The notes under the pieces: model-generated
Seen by the model: the letters and a program-made list of their open reading frames with translations, nothing else
Told to the model about the DNA's origin: nothing
The model's database searches: none
Source of the DNA: Mycobacteriaceae bacterium
GTDB lineage: Bacteria; Actinomycetota; Actinomycetes; Mycobacteriales; Mycobacteriaceae
Reading direction: 5' to 3'
Assembly (NCBI GenBank): GCA_013362555.1
Contig: JABFVX010000292.1
Span: 1 to 14,706, forward strand
Length of the DNA: 14,706 nucleotides
Position numbers and translations under genes: made by a program
Part shown: piece after piece, positions 6,359 to 12,585 of the stretch
How positions within the stretch are numbered: the stretch's first letter is position 1
Layout: each line of letters opens with the position of its first letter

Positions 6359-7210
6359 TCAGGCGGTGAACAGGTGGGCGTGGTCGGTGGCCCAGGTCGC
6401 GAAGGAGCGGGGCGGCCGTCCGAGTACGTCGGCCACATCCGGAGTGCGGACGGCGTTGCGGCCCGCCCGGACGTAGGCCTGGCCGGCCAGGGCGCCGTCG
6501 GCGAATTCGGCGGACATGCCCGCGGCGAGCATGTGCTCGCGGGCGGTGTGCTCCGGCACGTCGACGGTGTCGACCGGCCGAGCCAGCACCTCGGCGAGGA
6601 TGGCGGCCTGGTCCGGGCCGGTCAGCAGATCGGGGCCGGTCAGGGTGTAGATCCGGCCCGCGTGGTCCGCGGACACCAGCGCCGCGGCGGCGACGGCGGA
6701 CACGTCGCGCGGGTCGACGACGCCCTGGGCGCCCAGGCCCGTGAGATTGGCGACCGGGCGGCCCGCGTTGATGTCGGCGGCCCAGGAGCGGGTGATGGAA
6801 GCGAATACGCTGGGGCGCAGGATTGTCCAGTCCAACCCGCTGTCGCGGACAGCGTTCTCGCCGGGCAGGTGCCACGTCCCGACGCGGCCCAGCGCGGAGT
6901 CGCCGGTGCCGATTGCGGACAGCTTCACCACGCGCCGCACCCCCGCGGCGCGGGCGAGTTCGACCAGCCCCCGGTCGACGTCGACGTCGTCCGGGCCGAG
7001 CACCCCGACCAGGAACACGGCCTCGACGTCTTTCACCGCGGCGGCGATGGACGCCGCGTCGCGGTAGTCGCCACGGGCGACGTCAACGCCGTCGGGCACG
7101 TCGGCGCGTTCCGGGTCGCGGGTGAGGGCGCGGACGGGCACGCCGCCCGCGGTGAGCTGCCTGACGATGTCGCTGCCGATGGTGCCGGTGGCGCCGGTAA
7201 TGAGGATCAT
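6359..7210 (-). CDS. NmrA-like NAD(P)-binding oxidoreductase (atypical SDR)
   Basis: 283 aa. The start is ATG 7208-7210 (minus), which puts the nucleotide-binding motif at the very N-terminus (MILITGATGTIGSDIV). This is the G-x-x-G-x-x-G Rossmann motif of atypical short-chain dehydrogenases. Other family features are R-A-L-T-R-D-P, a D-Y-R-D segment, F-L-V at the end of strand 4, RVVKLSAIG, and W-T-I-L-R-P at the usual place in NmrA/NAD(P)H-binding proteins. There is no Y-x-x-x-K catalytic pair of the classical kind, so it may be an isomerase, a quinone-type reductase or a redox sensor. The substrate cannot be read from the sequence. It is transcribed divergently from an AraC-type regulator 85 bases away, which probably controls it. 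A GGGACA-N17-TATCGT promoter (7242-7270, minus) would give a leader of about 25 bases. Confidence 0.85.
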   Translation of the reverse strand: MILITGATGTIGSDIVRQLTAGGVPVRALTRDPERADVPDGVDVARGDYRDAASIAAAVKDVEAVFLVGVLGPDDVDVDRGLVELARAAGVRRVVKLSAIGTGDSALGRVGTWHLPGENAVRDSGLDWTILRPSVFASITRSWAADINAGRPVANLTGLGAQGVVDPRDVSAVAAAALVSADHAGRIYTLTGPDLLTGPDQAAILAEVLARPVDTVDVPEHTAREHMLAAGMSAEFADGALAGQAYVRAGRNAVRTPDVADVLGRPPRSFATWATDHAHLFTA

Positions 7211-7235
7211 GCCTGTCAGCCTGGCCGCCGCCGAC

Positions 7236-7261
7236 GTGCCGACGATAGGAAAAATCGGCAC
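7236..7261. promoter_or_regulatory. Operator candidate between the reductase and AraC genes
   Basis: GTGCCGA (7236-7242) and TCGGCAC (7255-7261) form a perfect 7-bp inverted repeat with a 12-base spacer. The spacer holds the presumed -10 box of the reductase (TATCGT, minus 7242-7247). A regulator bound here would block that promoter. AraC proteins usually bind direct repeats, so the link to the adjacent gene is unproven. Confidence 0.45.
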
Positions 7262-7283
7262 ACCTGTCCCTGGATTTCCGGCC

Positions 7284-7298
7284 TACAGTGGACGGGTG
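7284..7298 (+). promoter_or_regulatory. Leaderless promoter of the AraC-type regulator
   Basis: TACAGT (7284-7289) fits the TANNNT -10 box and is followed after six bases by the GTG start (7296-7298). No ribosome binding site is present. This spacing is the usual sign of leaderless transcription in actinobacteria. Confidence 0.55.
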
Positions 7299-8075
7299 CG
7301 CACGATCGACCTGCTGGAGTCCGCGGAGCCCGCCCCCGAGGCGATCCGCCCGTGGATCACCGCGCTCGGGCGCATTCCCACCGTGACCGACCTCGCGGGC
7401 ACGTTCACCCACGTACCGGAGGTGGTGCTGCGGACCGAAGCCTCCGGACGCCGTTCTGCGCTGGTACTGGGCGCGCAGACCCGCGCCTCCTACAACGTCG
7501 CCGACCGGCCCGCAGGGTGTGTCCGGCTGCGTCTGGCGCCCGGGGCCGCGCCGGCCCTGCTGGGCGTGTCCGCCGCCGACCTCGCCGACCGGGTCGTGCC
7601 GCTGGCGGACCTGCCCGGCCCCGTGGCCCGGCTCGCGGACGAGCTCGCCGAGCTCGAGCCGAGCGAGGTGTCCGCGTACCTGGAATCGGTTCTGCCGCAG
7701 CGAATCACCGAGGACGCCGGGGACGCCGAGCACCGCCGCCTGCTCGGTGCGGCCGTCGCCGCGCTGGCAAGCGGCCGGAGCGCGTCGGTTCCGGCAGTGG
7801 CAGGCGAGTTGGCCGTCAGCGAACGGCATCTGCGGGCGCTGTTCGGCGCGGGCGTCGGCGTCTCACCCAAGCACTACGCTCGCATCGGCCGGGTGCGGGC
7901 GGTACTCACCCAGGCCGGGAATACGCCGTGGACCCAATTGGCCACGGCCACCGGCTATTACGACCAGTCCCACCTGACTGCCGACTTCCGCGCCCTCATG
8001 CGGGTCACCCCGACGAAGTACCTGCGCGGCGACGTCCCCACCACGGCCTGCCGCGCCCCCTCCGCACGGGGATAG
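7296..8075 (+). CDS. AraC-family transcriptional regulator
   Basis: 259 aa from GTG 7296. Upstream codons in the same frame run over the reductase start and look non-coding. Residues 30-110 resemble the N-terminal domain found in many actinobacterial AraC proteins (DUF6597-like: TFTHVPEVVLRTEASGRR, then ALVLGAQT.). The C-terminal DNA-binding domain spans about 145-245, with a first helix-turn-helix at 165-186 (VPAVAGELAVSERHLRALF) and a second at 213-236, where GYYDQSHLTADFRALMRVTP is the family signature. The gene diverges from the NmrA-like reductase, and regulator-target pairs of this kind are common, so it most likely controls that gene and itself. The inducer is unknown. It ends 20 bases before a repeated hairpin shared with the convergent methyltransferase. 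Confidence 0.88.
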   Translation: MRTIDLLESAEPAPEAIRPWITALGRIPTVTDLAGTFTHVPEVVLRTEASGRRSALVLGAQTRASYNVADRPAGCVRLRLAPGAAPALLGVSAADLADRVVPLADLPGPVARLADELAELEPSEVSAYLESVLPQRITEDAGDAEHRRLLGAAVAALASGRSASVPAVAGELAVSERHLRALFGAGVGVSPKHYARIGRVRAVLTQAGNTPWTQLATATGYYDQSHLTADFRALMRVTPTKYLRGDVPTTACRAPSARG

Positions 8076-8094
8076 CGCCAATCCGCCCAGCAAC

Positions 8095-8149
8095 CCTCCA
8101 GAACGACCCGTGACGTGCGTTGAACGCAACTCATGGGTCGTTGTGGAGG
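8095..8149. repeat. Degenerate copy 2 of the hairpin element
   Basis: The left arm (8095-8120) is nearly identical to that of copy 1; 26 bases from TCCAGAACG at 8097 through GTTG at 8122 are shared without a mismatch. The right arm (8124-8149) has drifted, leaving three mismatches and one G-T pair in the stem. The loop is TGA. Like copy 1, it lies between two convergent stop codons (8075 and 8164). Confidence 0.8.
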
Positions 8150-8163
8150 TCGGGATCACTGGG

Positions 8164-9450
8164 TCAGGGCTGCCACCAGGGGCGGAGCGGGAGGTCGGAT
8201 TCGCCGGTGGCGGGGAGCTTGACGGCGAGCACCTGGTGCAGTTGCACGACGTTGCGCTGGAAGCCGAGCCGACAGCCCGCCATGTACAGACCCCACACCT
8301 TGGCGGTGGCCTCACCGACCTCGGCGACGCACGCGTCCCAGTTCGCAACCAGGTTCTTGCACCACTCCGCCAGGGTGAGCGCGTAGTGCTCGCGGATGTT
8401 CTCCTCGTGCACCACTTCCAAACCGACATTCTGGATTTCGGAGATGATGCGGCCGGAGCCGATCAGCTCGCCGTCCGGGAAGACGTAGCGGTCGATGAAG
8501 TCGCCCGCCTTGGTGGTGCGGGTGTTGTCCTTGCGCGTGATGCAGTGGTTGAGCAACAGGCCGCCGTCGCGCAGCTTGCTGTCGATGTAGCCGAAGTAGA
8601 AGGGGTAGTTGGCGACTCCGATGTGCTCGGTGAGCCCGATGGACGAGACCGCGTCGAAGCCGGTCTCCTCGATGTCGCGGTAGTCGCTGTGGCGGACCTC
8701 GGCGAACTCCGACAGGCCCTCGTCGGCGATCTTCAGCTGCGCCCACTTGGCCTGTTCGGCCGACAGGGTCGCGCCGATCACGTGCACTCCGCGCTTCGCG
8801 GCATAGCGCACCATTCCGCCCCACCCGCAGCCGATGTCGAGCAGCCGGTCGCCGGGCTCGAGGCGCAGCTTGTCGAAGACGAGCCGGTACTTGTTCTCCT
8901 GGGCCTGCTCCAGGGTCCAGTCTTCGTCCCCGTAGACGGCACAGGTGTAGGTCATCGACGGGCCGAGCACGTACTCGTAGAACGTGTTCGACACGTCGTA
9001 GTGGTGGTGGATGGCCTCGGCGTCGCGCTGCTTGGAGTGCCGCAGGCCCTCGGCCATCCGCCGCCAGCGCGACGGGGCCTCCTGCGGCGGCGGGGCCACG
9101 GGGCGCAGCACGTCCAGCCCGACCGAGCGGGCCACCGACGCCAGCTGCGAAGCAGGCGGGCGGCGGAACTTCAGTTCCTCCATCACCTTCAGGATCTCGT
9201 ACGGGTCACCAGGGTGCACGCCCCGTGCATCCATGTCGCCCGCGACGTAGGCGCGGGCCATCCCGAGGTCGCCCGGGGCGTGCGCCAGGTACGCCGTGCC
9301 GCGCGGAGTCTTGAGGTGCAGACCGTATTTCGCGTCCGCGGGGCCGGTGGCGCTTCCGTCATAGGCGGTGAACCGCAGCGGGATGTCGCCGTCGGCGAAG
9401 ACCTCCAGGATCTCGGCGATGGTGAGGGCCTTGCCCGGTATCGTGCTCAT
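8164..9450 (-). CDS. tmsB: SAM-dependent fatty-acid methyltransferase (TmsB/CFA synthase family)
   Basis: 428 aa. An N-terminal substrate-binding region (1-140) precedes a class I methyltransferase domain of the cyclopropane-fatty-acid synthase family. The SAM motif is LLDIGCGWGG at 203-212. The residues known to bind bicarbonate in E. coli CFA synthase all have counterparts: C170 (YTCAVY), E275 (GLTEHIG), H302 (LLNHCI) and Y356 (REHYAL). The enzyme should transfer a methylene/methyl group from SAM to the double bond of a phospholipid oleoyl chain. Its start codon overlaps the stop of the upstream FAD reductase by four bases (ATGA), so the two are translated together. This pairing, as in mycobacterial Rv3719-Rv3720 and the tmsAB genes described for 10-methylstearate synthesis (from memory), suggests a 10-methylene product that the partner reduces. 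A plain cyclopropane synthase is the alternative. Confidence 0.85.
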   Translation of the reverse strand: MSTIPGKALTIAEILEVFADGDIPLRFTAYDGSATGPADAKYGLHLKTPRGTAYLAHAPGDLGMARAYVAGDMDARGVHPGDPYEILKVMEELKFRRPPASQLASVARSVGLDVLRPVAPPPQEAPSRWRRMAEGLRHSKQRDAEAIHHHYDVSNTFYEYVLGPSMTYTCAVYGDEDWTLEQAQENKYRLVFDKLRLEPGDRLLDIGCGWGGMVRYAAKRGVHVIGATLSAEQAKWAQLKIADEGLSEFAEVRHSDYRDIEETGFDAVSSIGLTEHIGVANYPFYFGYIDSKLRDGGLLLNHCITRKDNTRTTKAGDFIDRYVFPDGELIGSGRIISEIQNVGLEVVHEENIREHYALTLAEWCKNLVANWDACVAEVGEATAKVWGLYMAGCRLGFQRNVVQLHQVLAVKLPATGESDLPLRPWWQP

Positions 9451-10823
9451 TTGCGTTGTACCGCCTTCGAGTACAGGTCCAACAAACGGTGCTGAGGGTC
9501 GTAGCGTTGCTTCACTTCCGCATAGGTGTTCCCACCGTAGAGCCGGTGGAATTCATTTTCGTCGTAGTACGCGTCGGAATACAGGGATTTGTGGCCGTCC
9601 AGCTCGCTGACCCTGCGCTCGATCGCACGGTTGGCGGCCCCAGGCGATCCGGGGGTGCTCGGCACCGCGGACCAGAACCCGACGTTCACGTAGGTGTGCC
9701 CGGCCTGCAAAGGGTAGAGCGGCCACGCGGCGTCGGAGCGCAACCTGGCCGGGCACAGCCAGATCGGCTCGATGGGAACCTCGGCGAGGAACCATTCCAG
9801 GAAGTCGGCGGTGCGTTCGACGGGAACCTCGATGTCCTGGACCACCCGTTCCTGGGGCGGATTGCCTCTGCGCGCCTCCAGCCGGTCGCCGATGCGGTAG
9901 CGCCGGTCCAGCGCGACGAGCTTCCAGTAGAAGCTGCTGCGGCGATAGCGCTTCGGCCAGAACCGGCGAATCCGCGGGTTCTGGGCGCCGAAGGCCCGCG
10001 AGCACCAGAACCAGTCGGTGTCCCAGCGCCACAGGTAGTCGTGGACGGTCAGTCGGTCGCTGTGCTTGTGCTGGATGGACCGGTAGTAGACGTCCATTCC
10101 GGTGTAGTCGCTCACCGGACCGGGCTCGTCGGTCTGTCGGCCCAGTGTGAGGTAGCTTTCGGCAGCCGAGAACACCACGCCGTCGAGATAGTGCACAGGT
10201 TGGCCGTCGTGACTGCCCGCGGCGCTGATGCCGTCGATGGCGGCTTGCAGCTCGCGCAGATCGCCGAACCGCAGGTGGCGCAGCGCGACGTAGGGCGATA
10301 CCGGCTCCAGCGCGATCTTCAGCCGGGTGGAGTACCCCAGCGTGCCGTAAGAATTGGGAAACGCCCGGAACAGGTCCGCGTGCGGCCCGTCCGGGGTGGC
10401 CGTGACTATCTCGCCCGCGCCGGTCAGCACGTCGATTTCCAGCACCGATTCGTGCGGCAGCCCGTTGCGGAAGGAACTGGACTCGATGCCGAGGCCGGTC
10501 ACCGCCCCGCCCAGGGTGATGGTCTTGAGCTGGGGCACCACCAGCGGCGCAAGCCCGTAGGGCAGCGTCGCGGCGACGAGGTCTTCGTAGGTGGTCATGC
10601 CCGCGACATCCGCCGTGCGTGCCTCGGGATCCACGGCGATGACCTTCGACAGGCCGCTGACGTCGAGTCCGGGCGCGGTGACCTCGGCACGAGCCCGGAA
10701 CAGGTTGGATGTCTTCTTCGCCAGCCGCACGGTGGCGTCGGGCGGGATGGCGTGATAGCTGTCGAGTAGCCGTTTCACTCCGGCCCGGTGTGCGTCGTAG
10801 CCGGATTCCTGAGTCGATGCCAT
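9447..10823 (-). CDS. tmsA: FAD-dependent reductase, DHCR24-like (TmsA)
   Basis: 458 aa from ATG 10821-10823 (minus). A PCMH-type FAD-binding domain occupies about residues 28-175. The segment PQLKTITLGGAVTGLGIESS at 97-116, followed by SFRNG, resembles the FAD site of 24-dehydrocholesterol reductase (T-x-G-G-x-x-x-G-x-G-I-E-S-S-S), an enzyme that reduces a carbon-carbon double bond with NADPH. The C-terminal 280 residues are the cap region and end QHRLLDLYSKAVQRK. The likely job is to reduce the 10-methylene acyl chain made by the coupled methyltransferase to a 10-methyl chain. The same order, reductase then methyltransferase, is known for mycobacterial Rv3719-Rv3720. An earlier GTG (10839-10841), seven bases after TAGCGT, could be a leaderless start adding six residues. 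The ATG has only a weak GGGA before it. Confidence 0.8.
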   Translation of the reverse strand: MASTQESGYDAHRAGVKRLLDSYHAIPPDATVRLAKKTSNLFRARAEVTAPGLDVSGLSKVIAVDPEARTADVAGMTTYEDLVAATLPYGLAPLVVPQLKTITLGGAVTGLGIESSSFRNGLPHESVLEIDVLTGAGEIVTATPDGPHADLFRAFPNSYGTLGYSTRLKIALEPVSPYVALRHLRFGDLRELQAAIDGISAAGSHDGQPVHYLDGVVFSAAESYLTLGRQTDEPGPVSDYTGMDVYYRSIQHKHSDRLTVHDYLWRWDTDWFWCSRAFGAQNPRIRRFWPKRYRRSSFYWKLVALDRRYRIGDRLEARRGNPPQERVVQDIEVPVERTADFLEWFLAEVPIEPIWLCPARLRSDAAWPLYPLQAGHTYVNVGFWSAVPSTPGSPGAANRAIERRVSELDGHKSLYSDAYYDENEFHRLYGGNTYAEVKQRYDPQHRLLDLYSKAVQRK

Positions 10824-10841
10824 CGATTTCCCGATCACCAC

Positions 10842-10944
10842 ACCGGAAACGCTATCGTCCCTGTGTCCGGATCGCCGGCATATAAGACGACCGTCACGGT
10901 GAAAGCCGTTCACAAACGAGATTCGCGAGACAGAGGAGCACCCT
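10842..10944. promoter_or_regulatory. Divergent promoter region, tmsA / SRPBCC gene
   Basis: For tmsA, TAGCGT (minus, 10849-10854) is a TANNNT box. For the SRPBCC gene, TATAAG (10881-10886) is a -10 candidate without a good -35. Two dyads lie downstream of it: ACCGT-C-ACGGT (10890-10900) and GTGAA-AGCCG-TTCAC (10899-10913). The second is a plausible operator. GAGGAG (10933-10938) is the ribosome binding site for the GTG at 10945. Confidence 0.4.
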
Positions 10945-11382
10945 GTGGGCAAGGTCAGCGCCAGCAGTTCGATCGTGGTGGCGGCAACGCCGGAACGCAC
11001 GCTGGAGGCGGTGACGGACTATGTGACCGTGCGGCCGCGCATCCTCACCGACCGCTACAGCGAGTACCGGGTGGCCGAGGGCGGCACGGGCGCGGGCACC
11101 GTCGCCGAGTGGGCGTTCGCGGCCCGGTCCGGCAAGCCGCCGCGCCAGGTGCGTGCCCAGGTGGCGGTGTCGGGCAACACGGTCACCGAGACCGACGCGA
11201 ACTCGTCGATGGTCACCACGTGGACCCTCGCGCCGAGCGGCAGCGGCACCTCGGTGACCACCACCACGGAGTGGAACGGCGCGGGCGGCATCGGCGGCTT
11301 CTTCGAGAAGACCTTCGCCCCCAAGGGCCTGGCCCGCGTCCAACAGGAAGTCCTCGCCAACCTCGCCAAGGAACTCGCCTAG
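10945..11382 (+). CDS. SRPBCC-fold (polyketide cyclase/START-like) protein
   Basis: 145 aa from GTG 10945, with GAGGAG six bases upstream. The protein begins with a short beta strand and helix typical of the SRPBCC/Bet v1-like fold (SSIVVAATPERTLEAVTDYVTVRP, the AATPE turn being characteristic). The strands that follow carry YRVAEGG, VAEWAF, VSGNTVTETD and a T-rich strand ending TTTTEW. It closes with a long C-terminal helix (LARVQQEVLANLAKELA). This fold has a deep hydrophobic cavity and often binds lipids or polyketides; no catalytic residues can be named. From memory, the mycobacterial counterpart is Rv3718c, which likewise sits divergent to the FAD reductase/methyltransferase pair. A role in binding an acyl chain or lipid for that pathway is possible but unproven. 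It is convergent with recR across a hairpin. Confidence 0.85.
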   Translation: MGKVSASSSIVVAATPERTLEAVTDYVTVRPRILTDRYSEYRVAEGGTGAGTVAEWAFAARSGKPPRQVRAQVAVSGNTVTETDANSSMVTTWTLAPSGSGTSVTTTTEWNGAGGIGGFFEKTFAPKGLARVQQEVLANLAKELA

Positions 11383-11393
11383 ACACCCGAAGA

Positions 11394-11463
11394 ACAGCCG
11401 CACCCCTTTTGGCCAAACGCACCTGTTACTTCCGGTGCGTCTGACCAGAAGGGGTGCGGCTGT
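11394..11463. terminator. Bidirectional hairpin between SRPBCC gene and recR
   Basis: The outer arms ACAGCCGCACCCCTT (11394-11408) and its exact complement (11449-11463) pair over 15 bp. An inner stem, ACGCACC (11416-11422) with GGTGCGT (11433-11439... approximate), continues it after small bulges, with a loop of about ten bases. It lies between convergent stops at 11382 and 11466 and can serve both genes. Confidence 0.75.
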
Positions 11464-11465
11464 CG

Positions 11466-12077
11466 TCAGCTCATGACGCGGCGGCCCGAGAGGGCGCGGC
11501 CCAGGGTGAGTTCGTCGGCGAACTCCAGGTCGCCGCCCATGGGCAGGCCGGAGGCGAGGCGGGTGACGGTGAGGCCGGGCAGGTCGCGCATCGTCCGGAC
11601 CAGGTAGGTGGCGGTGGCTTCGCCTTCGGTGTTCGGGTCGGTGGCGATGATCACCTCGGTCACCTCCACCCCGTCGGCGGACGTGCCGAGCCGCGCCAGC
11701 AGCTCCCGGATGCGCAGTTGGTCCGGGCCGACGCCGGACAGTGGATCCAGCGCGCCGCCGAGCACGTGGTACCGGCCGTGGAACTCGCGAGTGCGCTCGA
11801 TGGCCTGCACGTCCTTGGCCTCTTCGACCACGCAGATCATTGACCGGTCCCGGCGGGCGTCCGCGCAGATGCGGCACTGCTCCTGATCGGCCACCGTGCC
11901 GCAGACCGTGCAGAACTGCACCCCGTCGCGCACTTTCTGCAGGGCGTTCTGCAGCCGGTCGATGTCGGTCTTCTCCACCGACAGCAGGTGAAAAGCGATC
12001 CGCTGCGCGCTTTTGGGACCGACGCCGGGCAGCTTGCCCAACTCGTCGATCAATACCTGGACCGGACCTTCGAACAC
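11466..12077 (-). CDS. recR: Recombination mediator protein RecR
   Basis: 203 aa, full length and the same size as I recall for mycobacterial RecR. RecR forms a ring clamp on DNA and, with RecF and RecO, loads RecA at gaps during repair. Visible features in order: a helix-hairpin-helix (LGKLPGVGPKSAQRIAFHLL, 13-32), a four-cysteine zinc finger (C56, C59, C68, C71), a TOPRIM domain beginning CVVEE near residue 82 and including ATDPNTEGEATA, and the C-terminal segment with ASGLPMGGDLEFADELTLGRAL. All expected residues are present. The start ATG lies seven bases after the ybaB stop, so the two are co-transcribed, as in most bacteria. Relative to dnaX the pair is inverted (see findings). Confidence 0.97.
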   Translation of the reverse strand: MFEGPVQVLIDELGKLPGVGPKSAQRIAFHLLSVEKTDIDRLQNALQKVRDGVQFCTVCGTVADQEQCRICADARRDRSMICVVEEAKDVQAIERTREFHGRYHVLGGALDPLSGVGPDQLRIRELLARLGTSADGVEVTEVIIATDPNTEGEATATYLVRTMRDLPGLTVTRLASGLPMGGDLEFADELTLGRALSGRRVMS

Positions 12078-12084
12078 GGAAGTC

Positions 12085-12420
12085 CTAGCCCATCAACGAA
12101 CCGAAAGGGCCGCCCTCGGCGCCGCCGGCGAGCGGGCCGAGCTTGCTGCCCGCGAGTTCGGACACGGTGGCGAGCGCGTCGTTGACCGCGCCGATCACCA
12201 GGTCGGCAAGCGTGTCCACGTCACTGGGATCGACGACCTTCGGGTCGATGACCAGCTCGACCAGCTCGCCGGAGCCTTTCACGGTGGCCCGCACCAGGCC
12301 GCCGCCCGCCTCGCCGACCACGTCCATCGCCGCCAACTCGGACTGCGCGGCCATCAACTGCTCCTGGAGCTGCTGCGCTTGCGCGATCATCTGCTGCATG
12401 TCCGGCATCTGGGGCTGCAT
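12085..12420 (-). CDS. ybaB: YbaB/EbfC family nucleoid-associated protein
   Basis: 111 aa. Small YbaB/EbfC proteins bind DNA as dimers and lie next to recR in most bacteria. The Gln/Met-rich N-terminal helix (MQQMIAQAQQLQEQLMAAQSEL), a central G-E-A-G-G-G-L-V-x-A-T-V-K-G-S-G-E-L-V segment, I-D-P-K-V-V-D and the helix LADLVIGAVNDAL are all typical. The Gly-rich tail (GPLAGGAEGGPFGSLMG) is common in actinobacterial members. The gene begins the ybaB-recR operon. Its -10 box, TAGGCT, sits six bases before the ATG, which suggests leaderless translation. The expected upstream partner in other bacteria, dnaX, is not adjacent here. Confidence 0.94.
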   Translation of the reverse strand: MQPQMPDMQQMIAQAQQLQEQLMAAQSELAAMDVVGEAGGGLVRATVKGSGELVELVIDPKVVDPSDVDTLADLVIGAVNDALATVSELAGSKLGPLAGGAEGGPFGSLMG

Positions 12421-12451
12421 ACCCCGAGCCTAGTCGACGGCGGAATCCGCC
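12421..12451 (-). promoter_or_regulatory. Leaderless ybaB-recR promoter with overlapping palindrome
   Basis: TAGGCT (minus, 12427-12432) fits TANNNT and stands six bases before the ATG. A perfect palindrome, GGCGGA-A-TCCGCC (12439-12451), lies in the spacer or -35 region and could be an operator. No clear -35 hexamer is visible. Confidence 0.5.
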
Positions 12452-12484
12452 AATCCAGAACGGGGGAGCGCGAGGTGGAACAGG

Positions 12485-12585
12485 TTACTGGTGTCTTCAT
12501 TAGTTGCCGTACATAATGGTGCACCAACTGGGCAAGGTCGGCGGCGCCGACCCGCACCCGGCGTGGACGATCGATAGAGGGGCAC
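12485..12585 (+). promoter_or_regulatory. Candidate promoter region of the histidine kinase gene
   Basis: The AT-richest stretch in this gap carries TACATA/CATAAT (12510-12517), a possible -10, with TTACTG (12485-12490) as a poorly spaced -35. The palindrome GGTGCACC (12518-12525) follows at once. AGAGGGG (12576-12582) is the ribosome binding site for the ATG at 12586. Confidence 0.3.

Noticed and set aside
6149..8113. Long plus-strand open frame covering the reductase and part of the AraC gene
   Set aside because: It crosses two well-supported genes on both strands and has a composition typical of out-of-frame GC-rich DNA.
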